From an uncultured Lachnospiraceae bacterium (GTDB lineage: Bacteria; Bacillota; Clostridia; Lachnospirales; Lachnospiraceae), in NCBI GenBank assembly GCA_947363565.1, contig CANAPP010000001.1, positions 78,077-142,076 on the forward strand: DNA of 64,000 nt. The letters are read 5' to 3'. Positions 9,967 to 18,874 of this stretch are shown here, piece after piece. Position 1 is the first letter of the stretch. Each line of letters begins with the position of its first letter. The notes under the pieces were generated by a model that saw nothing but the letters and a program-made list of their open reading frames with translations, ran no database searches and had not been told where the DNA came from. A program made the translations under genes and the position numbers.

Positions 9967-11238
9967 ATGAAAAAAGTACCATTTGTGACAAAAGAAAAGT
10001 TAGAGGAGATTACCGCAGAGTATCCGACGCCTTTCCACCTCTACGATGAGAAGGGCATCCGCCGCAATATGGAGGCGCTTAAGGATGCGTTTGCGTGGAA
10101 TAAGGGATATAAAGAATATTTTGCCGTAAAGGCGACGCCAAACCCGTTCCTTATCGATATCCTGCGGGAATACGGATGCGGGTGCGACTGCTCTTCCTAC
10201 ACGGAGCTGATGCTTTCAGAAGCCATCGGGGCAGGCGGCGAGGACATCATGTTCTCCTCCAACGATACACCGGCGGAGGAGTTCAGGTACGCGGACAGGC
10301 TGGGCGCGATCATCAACCTTGACGATATCACCCATATTGATTTCCTGGAAGAGACCATCGGCCACATTCCGGAAACCATAAGCTGCCGTTATAATCCGGG
10401 CGGCCTGTTTAAGATCAGTAACGATATCATGGACAATCCCGGGGATTCCAAATACGGCATGACCACAGAACAGCTTTTTGAAGCCTTTAAGATCCTTAAG
10501 GAGAAGGGGGCGAAGGAGTTCGGGATCCATGCATTTCTCGCCAGCAATACGGTGACCAATGAGTATTATCCGATGCTTGCGAAAGTGCTTTTCGAGGTGG
10601 CGGTGAAGCTTCAGAAGGAGACGGGGGTGCACATCAGGTTCATCAACCTCTCGGGCGGCATCGGGATCCCCTACAATCCGGACCAGGAGCCGAACGATAT
10701 CCGGGTGATCGGCGACGGCGTGCGCAGAGTGTACGAGGAAGTGCTCGTGCCGGCAGGGATGGGCGATGTGGCGATCTATACGGAGCTTGGCCGGTTTATG
10801 ATGGGGCCATACGGGTGCCTGGTGACGAAGGCCATCCACGAAAAACATACGCATAAGGAGTATATCGGTGTAGATGCCTGCGCGGTGAACCTGATGCGGC
10901 CGGCCATGTACGGGGCTTACCACCACATTACTGTTATGGGGAAAGAGAATGCGCCCCACAATCACAAATATGACGTTACCGGTTCCCTCTGTGAGAATAA
11001 TGACAAATTCGCCATCGACCGGATGCTGCCAAAGATTTCCATGGGTGATCTTCTGGTCATCCATGATACCGGCGCCCACGGGTTTGCCATGGGCTATAAC
11101 TACAATGGGAAGCTTAAGTCTGCGGAGCTTCTGCTGAAGGAGGATGGCCAGGTTAAGCTTATCCGGAGGGCCGAGACGCCGGCAGATTATTTTATCACAT
11201 TTGACTGTTTTCAAATCGGGAAAAAGCTGTTAAAATAA
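9967..11238 (+). CDS. lysA: Diaminopimelate decarboxylase-like PLP enzyme
   Basis: This 423-residue fold-type III PLP decarboxylase has the Schiff-base lysine at about position 55 (YFAVKATPNP), a glycine-rich phosphate site (NLSGGIGIPYNP), a TGSLCENND segment in the place of the family CESxD motif, and a HDTGAHGFAMGYNYNG C-terminal active-site stretch. It probably converts meso-diaminopimelate to lysine, but substrate choice within the family is not proven by these motifs. Start at 9967 follows AGAGGAGATG; an upstream in-frame ATG at 9943 has no site. It is likely co-transcribed with the TrmB gene and the downstream lipoprotein. Confidence 0.85.
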   Translation: MKKVPFVTKEKLEEITAEYPTPFHLYDEKGIRRNMEALKDAFAWNKGYKEYFAVKATPNPFLIDILREYGCGCDCSSYTELMLSEAIGAGGEDIMFSSNDTPAEEFRYADRLGAIINLDDITHIDFLEETIGHIPETISCRYNPGGLFKISNDIMDNPGDSKYGMTTEQLFEAFKILKEKGAKEFGIHAFLASNTVTNEYYPMLAKVLFEVAVKLQKETGVHIRFINLSGGIGIPYNPDQEPNDIRVIGDGVRRVYEEVLVPAGMGDVAIYTELGRFMMGPYGCLVTKAIHEKHTHKEYIGVDACAVNLMRPAMYGAYHHITVMGKENAPHNHKYDVTGSLCENNDKFAIDRMLPKISMGDLLVIHDTGAHGFAMGYNYNGKLKSAELLLKEDGQVKLIRRAETPADYFITFDCFQIGKKLLK

Positions 11239-11274
11239 AGGGGACAAACTATAGGTGATTTAGGAGGAACTGTT

Positions 11275-11910
11275 ATGAAAGCAATACGGAAAAGAAATGT
11301 CTCATTAGCGATGGCGGCCATGATGGCTCTTATGCTTTTTACCGGCTGCGGCATGAAGCCTGACGATGCGAAGGCGTATGTGCAGGCGACGCTCGACGCG
11401 GGGTACAAGGCAGACTTCGGTGAGTACGCGAAGATTACGGACTCATCCGAGGAAGAGGCACAGAAGCTTTTTGACAACAACATTGACACCGTGACGAATT
11501 CCCTTGGATTTAGTGCGCTTGGCGCGACTGAGGAAACGACGGAGAAGTACCGTGAGCTGCTCAAGGAGATTTTTAGCAAGGTGAAATATACGGTTGGCGA
11601 AGCGAAAGAGACAGACGGCGGCTTTGAGGTGGAAGTAAAGGCTGAGCCGATGGAGATTTTCAGTGGGATGCAGGACGAGCTTGTCGCAAAGCTCCAGAAG
11701 AAGGTGGAAAAGGCCGATGTGGAGGAAGACGAGATTAACCAGCTTGCCATCGATATGCTTTACGAGCTGCTGAGCGAGAAGCTTTCGGAAGTTACCTACG
11801 GCGAGGCACAGTCTGTGACCGTGCATGTCACGAAGGATTCCAACAATGTATGGAATATTACCGAGAGCGACCTTCAGGCAGTAGATGCAGCTTTATTTAC
11901 AATTAACTAA
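11275..11910 (+). CDS. Small secreted lipoprotein, DUF5105-like
   Basis: The 211-residue product begins with a basic n-region, a hydrophobic core (AMMALMLF) and a lipobox LFTGC with the lipid-carrying Cys at residue 25. The mature part is acidic and mostly helical, with no enzyme motif. It resembles lipoproteins of unknown function common in clostridia (DUF5105-like), an inference from overall pattern. The ATG at 11275 follows TTAGGAGGAACTGTT. It sits 36 bp after the decarboxylase gene and is closed by a terminator. Confidence 0.75.
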   Translation: MKAIRKRNVSLAMAAMMALMLFTGCGMKPDDAKAYVQATLDAGYKADFGEYAKITDSSEEEAQKLFDNNIDTVTNSLGFSALGATEETTEKYRELLKEIFSKVKYTVGEAKETDGGFEVEVKAEPMEIFSGMQDELVAKLQKKVEKADVEEDEINQLAIDMLYELLSEKLSEVTYGEAQSVTVHVTKDSNNVWNITESDLQAVDAALFTIN

Positions 11911-11920
11911 AGAAGAAAGA

Positions 11921-11958
11921 TACCGGATGCCCCGGATAGCTGGGGGCGTCCGGTTTTT
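11921..11958 (+). terminator. Terminator after the lipoprotein gene
   Basis: CCGGATGCCCC (11923-11933) pairs with GGGGCGTCCGG (11943-11953) and is followed by TTTTT. Confidence 0.85.
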
Positions 11959-12023
11959 AACTTGGCGGACCCAGGGATCAATTATGATAAAAGAGCAAGC
12001 AGCACCAGTGTATGATCGAAAAG

Positions 12024-12050
12024 TATAATAAAGATTGGTCAAAATGACCA
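12024..12050 (+). promoter_or_regulatory. -10 element and palindromic operator candidate before xdhC
   Basis: A consensus TATAAT (12024-12029) without a clear -35 box is followed by a perfect palindrome TGGTCA-AAA-TGACCA (12036-12050) at the expected transcription start. Its position suits a repressor-binding site. Confidence 0.5.
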
Positions 12051-12064
12051 GTAACGGGGAAAGT

Positions 12065-13150
12065 ATGGTGGAAAGAGAGATAAAGAGAACGGATAACGGG
12101 AGTTTATATCAAAAAATCGCAGAACGCAGCCAATGTCAGGCCAACATCCTCCTTTCAGGAATAGACAGAAAAGTAGCTGGGGAGAAGCTGTTTTTATCCG
12201 GCAGAGACATCCTGTGGAGTTCAGCAAAAGCGCCGGGACTTTTGAGACTGTCAGAACGTTTTGCCGGAGAAGAGAGTTCTTCGGCTGCTATCTGCGGCAC
12301 AACGCTTCTGGCCCTTCCGGAGGGAAGGGTCTTTTGCGAGCGCATCGGAAATGAACCGGCTATGGTCATCTGCGGCGGCGGGCATGTGTCCATACCCATT
12401 ATCCGGCTGGCCAAAAGCATCGGCTTTCATCTTACGGTACTGGAGGACAGGCCGGTGTTTGCCGGGCAGGCCAGGGAGGCGGGAGCCGACGAGGTGATCT
12501 GCAGGCCTTTTTCGGATGGGATGGAACAGGTGGCGGGCACGCCGGATACCTGCTTTGTCATCGTCACGCGGGGACACCGGTACGACACGCTCTGCCTCAG
12601 AAAGGCAGTTTTAAAGCCGAATGCATATATCGGGATGATGGGAAGCCGAAAGCGCGTAGGGATGGTGAAGGAGCAGCTCATAGCGGAAGGGATCAGCCGG
12701 GAAGTGCTTGAGCATGTGCATATGCCCATCGGCCTGCCTATCGGAGCCGAGACGCCGGAGGAGATTGCGGTATCGGTCATGGCTGAGATCATAAAGGTGA
12801 AAAATGCCGGGAAAAAAGGCGAAGGATACACGAAAGAGCTTCTTTCTTACCTTACCGGACAAAAGGGCGGCGGTAAGCGAAAGATCCTTGCTACGGTCAT
12901 TGCCAAGAAAGGTTCCGGGCCGAGAAAGGCCGGGACGAAGATGCTGGTGTTTGAGGATGGAGCGTTGATTGGGACCATTGGGGGAGGAAGCGCGGAGGCA
13001 AAGATTAAGGAGGCCTGTCTTTTAATGCTTAAGGAGAGATATCCGGCGCAGCAGGCAGTTGTTGTGGATATGACCGGGAAAGAGGCGGAGGATGCAGGTA
13101 TGGTGTGCGGAGGGACGATGGAAGTGTTATTGGAGGAGATTGCAGTCTGA
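12065..13150 (+). CDS. xdhC: XdhC-family molybdenum hydroxylase maturation protein, permuted domain order
   Basis: XdhC proteins bind molybdenum cofactor and help insert the sulfurated (or selenated) form into hydroxylases such as xanthine dehydrogenase. Residues about 95-245 form the Rossmann XdhC C-type domain (VICGGGHVSIPIIRLAKSIG, then IGMMGSRKRVG and GLPIGAETPEEIAVSVMAEI). Residues about 270-361 carry the XdhC/CoxI domain (ATVIAKKGSGPRKAG, then GTIGGGSAEA and GMVCGGTMEVLLEE), normally N-terminal. The order is therefore reversed compared with classic XdhC. The start is uncertain: ATG 12065 lies after the palindrome with a short GGGGA site, while TTG 12035 and ATG 12044 lie inside the promoter. 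It stands at the edge of the purine island. Confidence 0.85.
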   Translation: MVEREIKRTDNGSLYQKIAERSQCQANILLSGIDRKVAGEKLFLSGRDILWSSAKAPGLLRLSERFAGEESSSAAICGTTLLALPEGRVFCERIGNEPAMVICGGGHVSIPIIRLAKSIGFHLTVLEDRPVFAGQAREAGADEVICRPFSDGMEQVAGTPDTCFVIVTRGHRYDTLCLRKAVLKPNAYIGMMGSRKRVGMVKEQLIAEGISREVLEHVHMPIGLPIGAETPEEIAVSVMAEIIKVKNAGKKGEGYTKELLSYLTGQKGGGKRKILATVIAKKGSGPRKAGTKMLVFEDGALIGTIGGGSAEAKIKEACLLMLKERYPAQQAVVVDMTGKEAEDAGMVCGGTMEVLLEEIAV

Positions 13151-13221
13151 TATCCTGCTGCCGGCGGGAATAAATGCTTGCTGCCGGAAGAAGGAATGCA
13201 TTTTTGACGGTGATAGAATGA

Positions 13222-13254
13222 GAAAAATATGCGGCAGCCGCTTTGACGGCTGCC
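13222..13254 (-). terminator. Terminator of the yqeA-ygeW-ygeY-ygeX operon
   Basis: On the minus strand GGCAGCCG-loop-CGGCTGCC (13233-13254) is followed by GCATATTTTTCTC. It lies between the convergent xdhC and carbamate kinase genes. Confidence 0.75.
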
Positions 13255-13262
13255 ACACATGC

Positions 13263-14207
13263 CTATGATCGGAATGTTGTCCCGGTCTTTCCCTGTACCG
13301 CATCTCGTGATTTTTCAAGAAGTGTAATAAGGGCGGTACGTCCGAACTTTGAAGCGGCGAAATCTACGGCCGCCTGTACTTTCGGAAGCATGGAGCCGGG
13401 GGCGAAGTGCCCTTCGGCGATGTATCGCTTTGCTTCATCTATGGATACATGCGCAAGCCATTTTTCCTCCGGAGTTCCAAAGTTCAGTGCTACTTTTTCT
13501 ACAGCGGTTAAAATGATCAGATAATCCGCATCAAGCTCTTTGGCCAGCAGGCAGCTTGCGAAGTCTTTGTCGATCACGGCGCTGGCGCCTTTTAAGTGGT
13601 TGCCCTGACGCACCACAGGGATTCCGCCGCCGCCGCAGGCGATGACCAGATTCCCGGAATCTACCATTGTGCGGATCGTATCAAGCTCGACGATCTCCAC
13701 AGGTTTCGGGGAGGCTACCACGCGGCGGTAACCTCTGCCGGAGTCCTCTTTCATCATGTAGCCGAAGTTCTCCTCCATCTGTTTTGCCTGCTTGGCAGAT
13801 ATAAATTTGCCGATAGGCTTTGACGGATGTTCAAATGCCGGGTCATGTTCATCCACCCGGACCTGGGTGATCATCGTTGCTACCGGGATACCGGTAATCC
13901 CTCGGTTTAGCAGTTCTTCCCTGAGGGCGTTCTGCAGGTCATAGCCGATATATGCCTGGCTCATGGCTACGCAGACGGAGAGGGGAGTATTGGGCTGTTC
14001 CTGGTCCTCGTGGGTCAGCGCGATCATGGCATTGTTGACCATGCCTACCTGGGGGCCGTTGCCGTGGGCCACTACCACCTCGCAGCCTTCTTCGATCAGG
14101 TCTACGATTGCCTTGGCCGTGATCTTTACCGCCTGCATCTGTTCAGGCAGGGTATTTCCAAGGGCGTTGCCGCCAAGGGCGATGACTACTCTTTTTTTCT
14201 TATTCAT
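13263..14207 (-). CDS. yqeA: Carbamate kinase (YqeA type)
   Basis: Carbamate kinase makes ATP and carbamate from carbamoyl phosphate and ADP. The 314 residues show VVIALGGNALG near the N-terminus, VVAHGNGPQVGM near 45, SPKPVEIVE, ACGGGGIPVV near 210 and VIDKDFASCLLA near 235, all typical. There is no arginine deiminase or catabolic ornithine carbamoyltransferase nearby; its partner here is YgeW, 18 bp upstream in the same operon, so the carbamoyl phosphate probably comes from purine-derived ureido compounds. The ATG at 14207 follows AGGGAGG. It is the last gene of the left arm of the purine island. Confidence 0.95.
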   Translation of the reverse strand: MNKKKRVVIALGGNALGNTLPEQMQAVKITAKAIVDLIEEGCEVVVAHGNGPQVGMVNNAMIALTHEDQEQPNTPLSVCVAMSQAYIGYDLQNALREELLNRGITGIPVATMITQVRVDEHDPAFEHPSKPIGKFISAKQAKQMEENFGYMMKEDSGRGYRRVVASPKPVEIVELDTIRTMVDSGNLVIACGGGGIPVVRQGNHLKGASAVIDKDFASCLLAKELDADYLIILTAVEKVALNFGTPEEKWLAHVSIDEAKRYIAEGHFAPGSMLPKVQAAVDFAASKFGRTALITLLEKSRDAVQGKTGTTFRS

Positions 14208-14225
14208 GACAAACCTCCCTTATGG

Positions 14226-15419
14226 TTACTCGAAGATTCTTGAGGTGCTTTTCTCTTCAAGCTTTTTTAAGATGTCTGCCGGGTCGGCAAATTTTGCAAG
14301 GAAGATCATGGCTGCGATGATGTATGGCTTAAAGCTTGCTTCTTTGTAAAGGGGATTGCGGTAGCGGTCGAATACAGAAGCGTCCACTTCGCCCTCCTTA
14401 CAGCTTACGCCGGTAATGTCTGCCGGCAGGCAGTGCATGTAGAGAGCCTTGCCGTCTTTCGTAGAGGCCATAAGCTCCTCGGTGCACGCCCAGTCTTTGT
14501 GCTGTGCATTCTGTGCCAGAAGTTCCTTTTCCAGCGCCTTGATACCTTCGGCATCGCCGTTTCCGTAGAGCTCGGTACGTTTTTCCATGGCAGCGAAAGG
14601 CGCCCAGCTCTTTGGATATACGATGTCGGCATCCTTAAACGCCTCAGCCATGTCGTTGGTCTTTTTAAAGGAGCCGCCGGATTTTTTCGCATTTTCAGCG
14701 GCAACTTTTTCAACGTCTTCAAAAATCTCGTAGCCTTCCGGATGAGCAAGCACAACGTCCATACCGAAGCGAGTCATCAGACCGATGATTCCCTGGGGAA
14801 CCGATAGCGGCTTTCCGTAGGAAGGAGAGTAAGCCCAGGTCATGGCAAGCTTTTTGCCCTTAAGGTTCTTGACACCCCCAAATTCATGGATGATGTGGAG
14901 CATATCTGCCATAGCCTGTGTCGGGTGGTCAATGTCGCACTGGAGATTGACAAGAGTCGGTTTCTGCTCCAGGATACCGTCTTTGTTGCCCTGGGTTACA
15001 GCGTCAACAACTTCGTGCATGTACTTGTTCCCTTTTCCAATGTACATGTCGTCGCGGATACCGATGACGTCAGCCATGAAGGAGATCATGTTGGCTGTCT
15101 CGCGTACGGTTTCTCCGTGGGCTACCTGGGACTTCCCTTCATCAAGGTCCTGGACCTCAAGTCCTAAGAGGTTGCAGGCAGAGGCGAAGGAGAAACGGGT
15201 GCGTGTGGAATTGTCCCGGAATAAGGAGATGCCAAGGCCGCTTTCAAATACTTTTGTGGATATGTTGTGCTCCCTCATATAGCGGAGGGCGTCGGCAACG
15301 GTGAATACCGCTTCAATCTCGTCGTCTGTCTTCTCCCAGGTGAGGAAGAAATCCCCGTTGTACATGTCTTTGAAGTTCAATGCGTTTAATTTATCGATAT
15401 ATTTCTGTAAAGTTTCCAT
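14226..15419 (-). CDS. ygeW: Knotted carbamoyltransferase YgeW
   Basis: YgeW belongs to the aspartate/ornithine carbamoyltransferase superfamily, but its natural substrate is unproven. This 397-residue copy has the carbamoyl-phosphate loop STRTRFSFASACNLLG near residue 70, HGETVRETANM near 100, DIDHPTQAMADML near 165, a WAYSPSYGKPLSVP segment in place of the usual product-binding loop, and the HCLPAD motif near 335. In the purine-degradation clusters it is thought to run in the phosphorolytic direction, forming carbamoyl phosphate for the adjacent carbamate kinase. The ATG at 15419 follows AGGAGG at spacing 8. It is third of five genes downstream of ygeX and ygeY. Confidence 0.95.
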   Translation of the reverse strand: METLQKYIDKLNALNFKDMYNGDFFLTWEKTDDEIEAVFTVADALRYMREHNISTKVFESGLGISLFRDNSTRTRFSFASACNLLGLEVQDLDEGKSQVAHGETVRETANMISFMADVIGIRDDMYIGKGNKYMHEVVDAVTQGNKDGILEQKPTLVNLQCDIDHPTQAMADMLHIIHEFGGVKNLKGKKLAMTWAYSPSYGKPLSVPQGIIGLMTRFGMDVVLAHPEGYEIFEDVEKVAAENAKKSGGSFKKTNDMAEAFKDADIVYPKSWAPFAAMEKRTELYGNGDAEGIKALEKELLAQNAQHKDWACTEELMASTKDGKALYMHCLPADITGVSCKEGEVDASVFDRYRNPLYKEASFKPYIIAAMIFLAKFADPADILKKLEEKSTSRIFE

Positions 15420-15454
15420 ATGTTCATATCCTCCTGATTTATTTGTTCATCTGA

Positions 15455-16768
15455 TTATTTACAATACTGCGCAGGGAGTGCGGCATATACAGCGGCACAG
15501 GTTACTAAGTCCTGCTTCCAGGTCTTTTCATTGGGTGCGTGGGCCTGAGCCTCTGCGCCCGGTCCGAAGCCGATACACGGGATATTGTTCCTTCCCATGA
15601 TGGATACGCCGTTGGTGGAGAAGGTCCATTTGTCCGTGAGTGGGCGTGCCTTACGCATCGCCAGCGTCTCCTCGGCACCGATACGCGTCTCGCCGTAGAG
15701 GCCGGTGTAGGCAGCTTCCAAGGCTTTTGTAACATTGTGGTCTTTCGGGATCGCCCAGGTAGGGAAGTAGCACTCGATCTCGTAGACGCAGCCGGTGTAG
15801 GACGGGCGGTCGTAGTTGTACATGGATACCTTGACGTCGTCGCCGTATTTCTTCACGCTGGGGAGGGCGCGGATCTCGTCAAGGCAGCTTTCCCAGGTCT
15901 CGCCGAAGGTCATGCGGCGGTCTAAGGATACCGCGCAGGAGTCCGCAACCGCGCAGCGGCTGGGGGAGGTGTAGAAGATCTGGGATGCGGTTACCGTTCC
16001 GCGTCCTAAAAAGCGGGCTTCCTCCCAGTCTTTGTTGTATTTCGGGTTCAGCATCTTTACAAGACCTTTGATGGCTGTCTCGTCTGCGTCGTCATTTTCA
16101 TTGAGGGCGCGCACATCCTGAAGGATATCGGCCATCTTGTAGATGGCGTTGTCGCCGCGCTCCGGTGCAGAGCCGTGGCAGGAGACGCCTTTGACATCGA
16201 TACGGATCTCCATACGGCCCCGCTGGCCGCGGTAGATGCCGCCGTCGGTCGGCTCAGTGGAGACGACGAATTCCGGGCGCACCTTGTCTTCGTTGATAAT
16301 GTACTGCCAGCACAGGCCGTCGCAGTCTTCCTCCTGGACGGTTCCTGTAACCATGATCTTTACGCCTTCCGGAATCAGGCTTAAGTCTTTCATGATCTTC
16401 GCGCCGTATACGGAAGAGACGATGCCGCCGCACTGGTCGGACACACCGCGGCCGCCAATCTCCGTGTCGTTTTCGTAGCCCTCGTAGGGGTCAAAATCCC
16501 AGTTGTCGATGTTGCCGATGCCTACGGTGTCGATATGGGCGTCGTAGGCGATGATCTTATCGCCGGTGCCCATGTAGCCGATGACATTTCCCTGGGGATC
16601 GATGTTCACCTCGTCAAATCCGACCTTTTTCATCTCGGCAGCGATCGTGTCGATGTGATCCTTTTCCCCGCAGCTCTCGCCGGGATTTTTGACGATGGCG
16701 CGAAGGAAAGCGGTCATATCCTTCTCATAATTTTGTGCAGCTTCTTTTACTTTATTAAAATCAAACAT
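15455..16768 (-). CDS. ygeY: YgeY, M20-family selenium metabolism-linked hydrolase
   Basis: This 437-residue member of the M20 amidohydrolase/peptidase family has the metal-binding pattern of the family: [10 protein letters not shown] near 77 (His, Asp), [13 protein letters not shown] near 105, and TVQEEDCDG near 140 with the general-base Glu pair, followed by STEPTDG. Such enzymes hydrolyse amide or carbamoyl bonds with two zinc ions. YgeY always travels with ygeX and ygeW, and probably splits a ureido or acylated diaminopropionate intermediate; this is inference. The ATG at 16768 follows ATAAGGAGG. An upstream in-frame extension to 16840 is rejected because it lacks a site. Confidence 0.93.
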   Translation of the reverse strand: MFDFNKVKEAAQNYEKDMTAFLRAIVKNPGESCGEKDHIDTIAAEMKKVGFDEVNIDPQGNVIGYMGTGDKIIAYDAHIDTVGIGNIDNWDFDPYEGYENDTEIGGRGVSDQCGGIVSSVYGAKIMKDLSLIPEGVKIMVTGTVQEEDCDGLCWQYIINEDKVRPEFVVSTEPTDGGIYRGQRGRMEIRIDVKGVSCHGSAPERGDNAIYKMADILQDVRALNENDDADETAIKGLVKMLNPKYNKDWEEARFLGRGTVTASQIFYTSPSRCAVADSCAVSLDRRMTFGETWESCLDEIRALPSVKKYGDDVKVSMYNYDRPSYTGCVYEIECYFPTWAIPKDHNVTKALEAAYTGLYGETRIGAEETLAMRKARPLTDKWTFSTNGVSIMGRNNIPCIGFGPGAEAQAHAPNEKTWKQDLVTCAAVYAALPAQYCK

Positions 16769-16803
16769 GATAAAATCCTCCTTATAATTATGTGATACAG
16801 GTC

Positions 16804-18048
16804 TTATAAATCTGCAAATGGCTCTTTGCCGTTTCCGCACAGTCCTTCCCAGGCAATCTCACGGTAGCGTTCCGGGTCGGTATCCCCCTCAGAGGATACG
16901 AGAAGAACTTCTGAATCTTCATTGAGCTTTAACGCTTGTTTCAGTTCTTTGTATTCCGGTCTGGTCATCAGAGCATGGAGAAGCCCCATAGTTACAGAGC
17001 CGGACTCGCCGGAGATCACCCGCTCATCGCCTTTAAGGGGTGCGCCATAGATACGTGTGCCGTTGGCGCTTACCCAGTCGGGGCAGGAGACGAAAGCGTC
17101 TGCGTGGTTTCTTAAGATATCCCAGGATACGGTGTTGGCCTCCCCGCAGGCAAGGCCGGCCATGATCGTGAGCATATCTCCGGTCACATCGATGCGGCTG
17201 CCGTCAGATTGCATAGCGGAGCGGTAGAGACAGTCGGCAGCGCCGGCTTCCACCACGACCATCACCGGAGGGTTCTCTTTAAAACGGTTGGCAAAGTATC
17301 CGATCACTGCGCCTGCAAGAGAACCTACACCCGCCTGGATAAAGATGTGGGTGGGGCGGCAGCCGTCCTCCTCAAGCTGTCTGTCTGCCTCGGTAGCCAG
17401 CGTACCGTAACCCTGCATGATCCAGGTAGGGATTTCTTCGTAGCCTTCCCAGGCGGTGTCCTGCACCATGATTCCCCGGTGGGTATTCTCTGCTTCTTTC
17501 GCAGCCATCCGCACGCAGTCGTCATAGTTTAAGTCCTCGATAGTAACCTCGGCATTTTCTTTGGCAATATTCTGAAGGCGGGTCTGGGTGGTGCCTTTTG
17601 GCATCCGGACGACACATTTCTGTCCGAGCTTATTGGCTGCCCAGGCGACTCCCCGGCCGTGGTTTCCGTCAGTAGCGGTAAAGAAGGTGGCCTGCCCGAA
17701 CTGATTCCTGAGTTCGTCGGAAGTGAGGACGCTGTAGGGAACCTCGCTTACCTCTTTCCCAAGCTCTTTGGCAATGTGCCTTGCGATGGCGTAGGAGCCG
17801 CCCAGCACTTTAAAAGCGTTGAGGCCGAAGCGGTAGGATTCGTCCTTGACGTACACCTTCTTAAGTCCCAGGTACTCTGCCAGACAGGAAAGCCTCGTCA
17901 GCGGCGTGACACTGTACTGGGGGAAGCTTCGGTGGAATTCCCCGGCTTTTTGCATTTCCTCAAGAGACATATTCTGAAGCTCTTTATCGTCGCTCTTTGC
18001 AATATGGTTGAGGGTCCATTTGATGTCAGTATCTGTTGTATTACCCAT
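16804..18048 (-). CDS. dpaL: Diaminopropionate ammonia-lyase (YgeX)
   Basis: DpaL is a PLP enzyme that breaks 2,3-diaminopropionate into pyruvate and two ammonia. The 414 residues include the PLP lysine at position 80 in [17 protein letters not shown], the [13 protein letters not shown] loop near 125, [12 protein letters not shown] near 195, and the glycine-rich phosphate site [11 protein letters not shown] near 250. In the purine pathway this step feeds carbon into pyruvate and supplies nitrogen. The ATG at 18048 follows AAAGGAGG. It lies 30 bp downstream of the regulator gene and 35 bp upstream of ygeY, in one minus-strand operon. Confidence 0.96.
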   Translation of the reverse strand: MGNTTDTDIKWTLNHIAKSDDKELQNMSLEEMQKAGEFHRSFPQYSVTPLTRLSCLAEYLGLKKVYVKDESYRFGLNAFKVLGGSYAIARHIAKELGKEVSEVPYSVLTSDELRNQFGQATFFTATDGNHGRGVAWAANKLGQKCVVRMPKGTTQTRLQNIAKENAEVTIEDLNYDDCVRMAAKEAENTHRGIMVQDTAWEGYEEIPTWIMQGYGTLATEADRQLEEDGCRPTHIFIQAGVGSLAGAVIGYFANRFKENPPVMVVVEAGAADCLYRSAMQSDGSRIDVTGDMLTIMAGLACGEANTVSWDILRNHADAFVSCPDWVSANGTRIYGAPLKGDERVISGESGSVTMGLLHALMTRPEYKELKQALKLNEDSEVLLVSSEGDTDPERYREIAWEGLCGNGKEPFADL

Positions 18049-18078
18049 AATAAAAATCCTCCTTTAGTTATAAAACAA

Positions 18079-18726
18079 TTATTTGTTGATGTCGATGTAG
18101 CTGTAAAGTGTGTATTTGGAGATGCCAAAATATTTGGCCACTTTATCTCCCGATTTTGTAATCAGAAAGGCACCTGCGTCATTTAGGAAGTTAAATGCTT
18201 TGATCTTATCTTCTTTTGTCATGAGGGCGACAGGGACTCCCACTAAAGCTACGGCCTGCTCGATCAACTGGTCTAACAGCTCATTGACATCGTGGGTGAT
18301 GATGCGGGGCGTGCCGGGCTCATCTCCGGATTCCGGTGCACTGCAGGCAGTGATTGCGTGGATACTGCTCTCTAGTGCAAGCAGATTGGTGATGTCGTAG
18401 TTGATCGCAAATATGTAGCGGGGTTTTCCGGATCCGTCGTGAATATAGATTGTGCTGGACTTTAAGATCCGTCCGTTCTCCGTCTTGGTAAGATAGGAAA
18501 GGCGGTCGGTCAACGGGCCGTCAGAAGCTTTCAGGGCATCTAAGACTGCCATAGAAGGTCCGTCACCGATATGGCGTCCGGTTACAGAGCCGTTTTCTAT
18601 ATGTACGATGGAGCTGTCTGTATTCCCGTTCTTCAGATCGTGGATCACGATCTCACAGTTTTCTCCGAACTGTGCGGCCAGTCCTGCCGCAATCTGCTTT
18701 AATGTCTCTAATCTGATATCTGTCAT
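18079..18726 (-). CDS. YheO-like PAS / HTH transcriptional regulator of the purine island
   Basis: The 215-residue protein has a YheO-type PAS domain in residues 1-120 (FGENCEIVIHDLKNG near 20, then PRYIFAINYDITNLLALES near 105) and a C-terminal DNA-binding helix-turn-helix (VAKYFGISKYTLYSYID) in the last 30 residues. This is the DauR-like architecture, in which the PAS domain is thought to bind an amino acid or other small ligand. As first gene of the ygeX-Y-W-yqeA operon and divergent from the permease operon, it is the obvious candidate to control both. An 8-bp inverted repeat just before its ribosome-binding site may be its operator. Confidence 0.85.
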   Translation of the reverse strand: MTDIRLETLKQIAAGLAAQFGENCEIVIHDLKNGNTDSSIVHIENGSVTGRHIGDGPSMAVLDALKASDGPLTDRLSYLTKTENGRILKSSTIYIHDGSGKPRYIFAINYDITNLLALESSIHAITACSAPESGDEPGTPRIITHDVNELLDQLIEQAVALVGVPVALMTKEDKIKAFNFLNDAGAFLITKSGDKVAKYFGISKYTLYSYIDINK

Positions 18727-18741
18727 CTATATCCCTCCTTA

Positions 18742-18769
18742 AATCAGGGCCTTATTGGTCTCCCTGATT
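18742..18769. promoter_or_regulatory. Inverted repeat in the regulator leader
   Basis: AATCAGGG (18742-18749) and CCCTGATT (18762-18769) form an 8-bp inverted repeat with a 12-bp gap. It lies just downstream of the minus-strand -10 box and touches the ribosome-binding site, a position suited to autorepression or an RNA hairpin. Confidence 0.5.
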
Positions 18770-18771
18770 CT

Positions 18772-18799
18772 ATCATAGCAGATATTTTTAAAAAATCAA
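18772..18799 (-). promoter_or_regulatory. Promoter of the left arm of the purine island
   Basis: On the minus strand TTGATT (18794-18799), a 16-bp spacer and an extended TGC-TATGAT -10 box (18772-18777) lie about 45 bp before the regulator ATG. Confidence 0.7.
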
Positions 18800-18829
18800 C
18801 AAAAAATTTTTAGATAACAAAAAATTTTT
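18798..18829. repeat. Tandem A/T tract repeat between divergent promoters
   Basis: AACAAAAAATTTTT occurs twice, at 18798-18811 and 18816-18829, 18 bp apart, between the two divergent promoters. It could be intrinsically bent DNA, an UP element or a regulator site. Confidence 0.55.
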
Positions 18830-18839
18830 GTAAAAGTGA

Positions 18840-18868
18840 TTGCATATTGTAAAGAATGATGGTAATAT
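18840..18868 (+). promoter_or_regulatory. Promoter of the right arm of the purine island
   Basis: TTGCAT (18840-18845), a 17-bp spacer and TAATAT (18863-18868) point toward the permease gene. Transcription would start near 18875. Confidence 0.8.
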
Positions 18869-18874
18869 AGGGGC

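Noticed and set aside
10216..11214. 332-codon minus-strand frame opposite the decarboxylase gene
   Set aside because: Shadow of lysA; composition is rich in His, Pro and Arg as in antisense frames.
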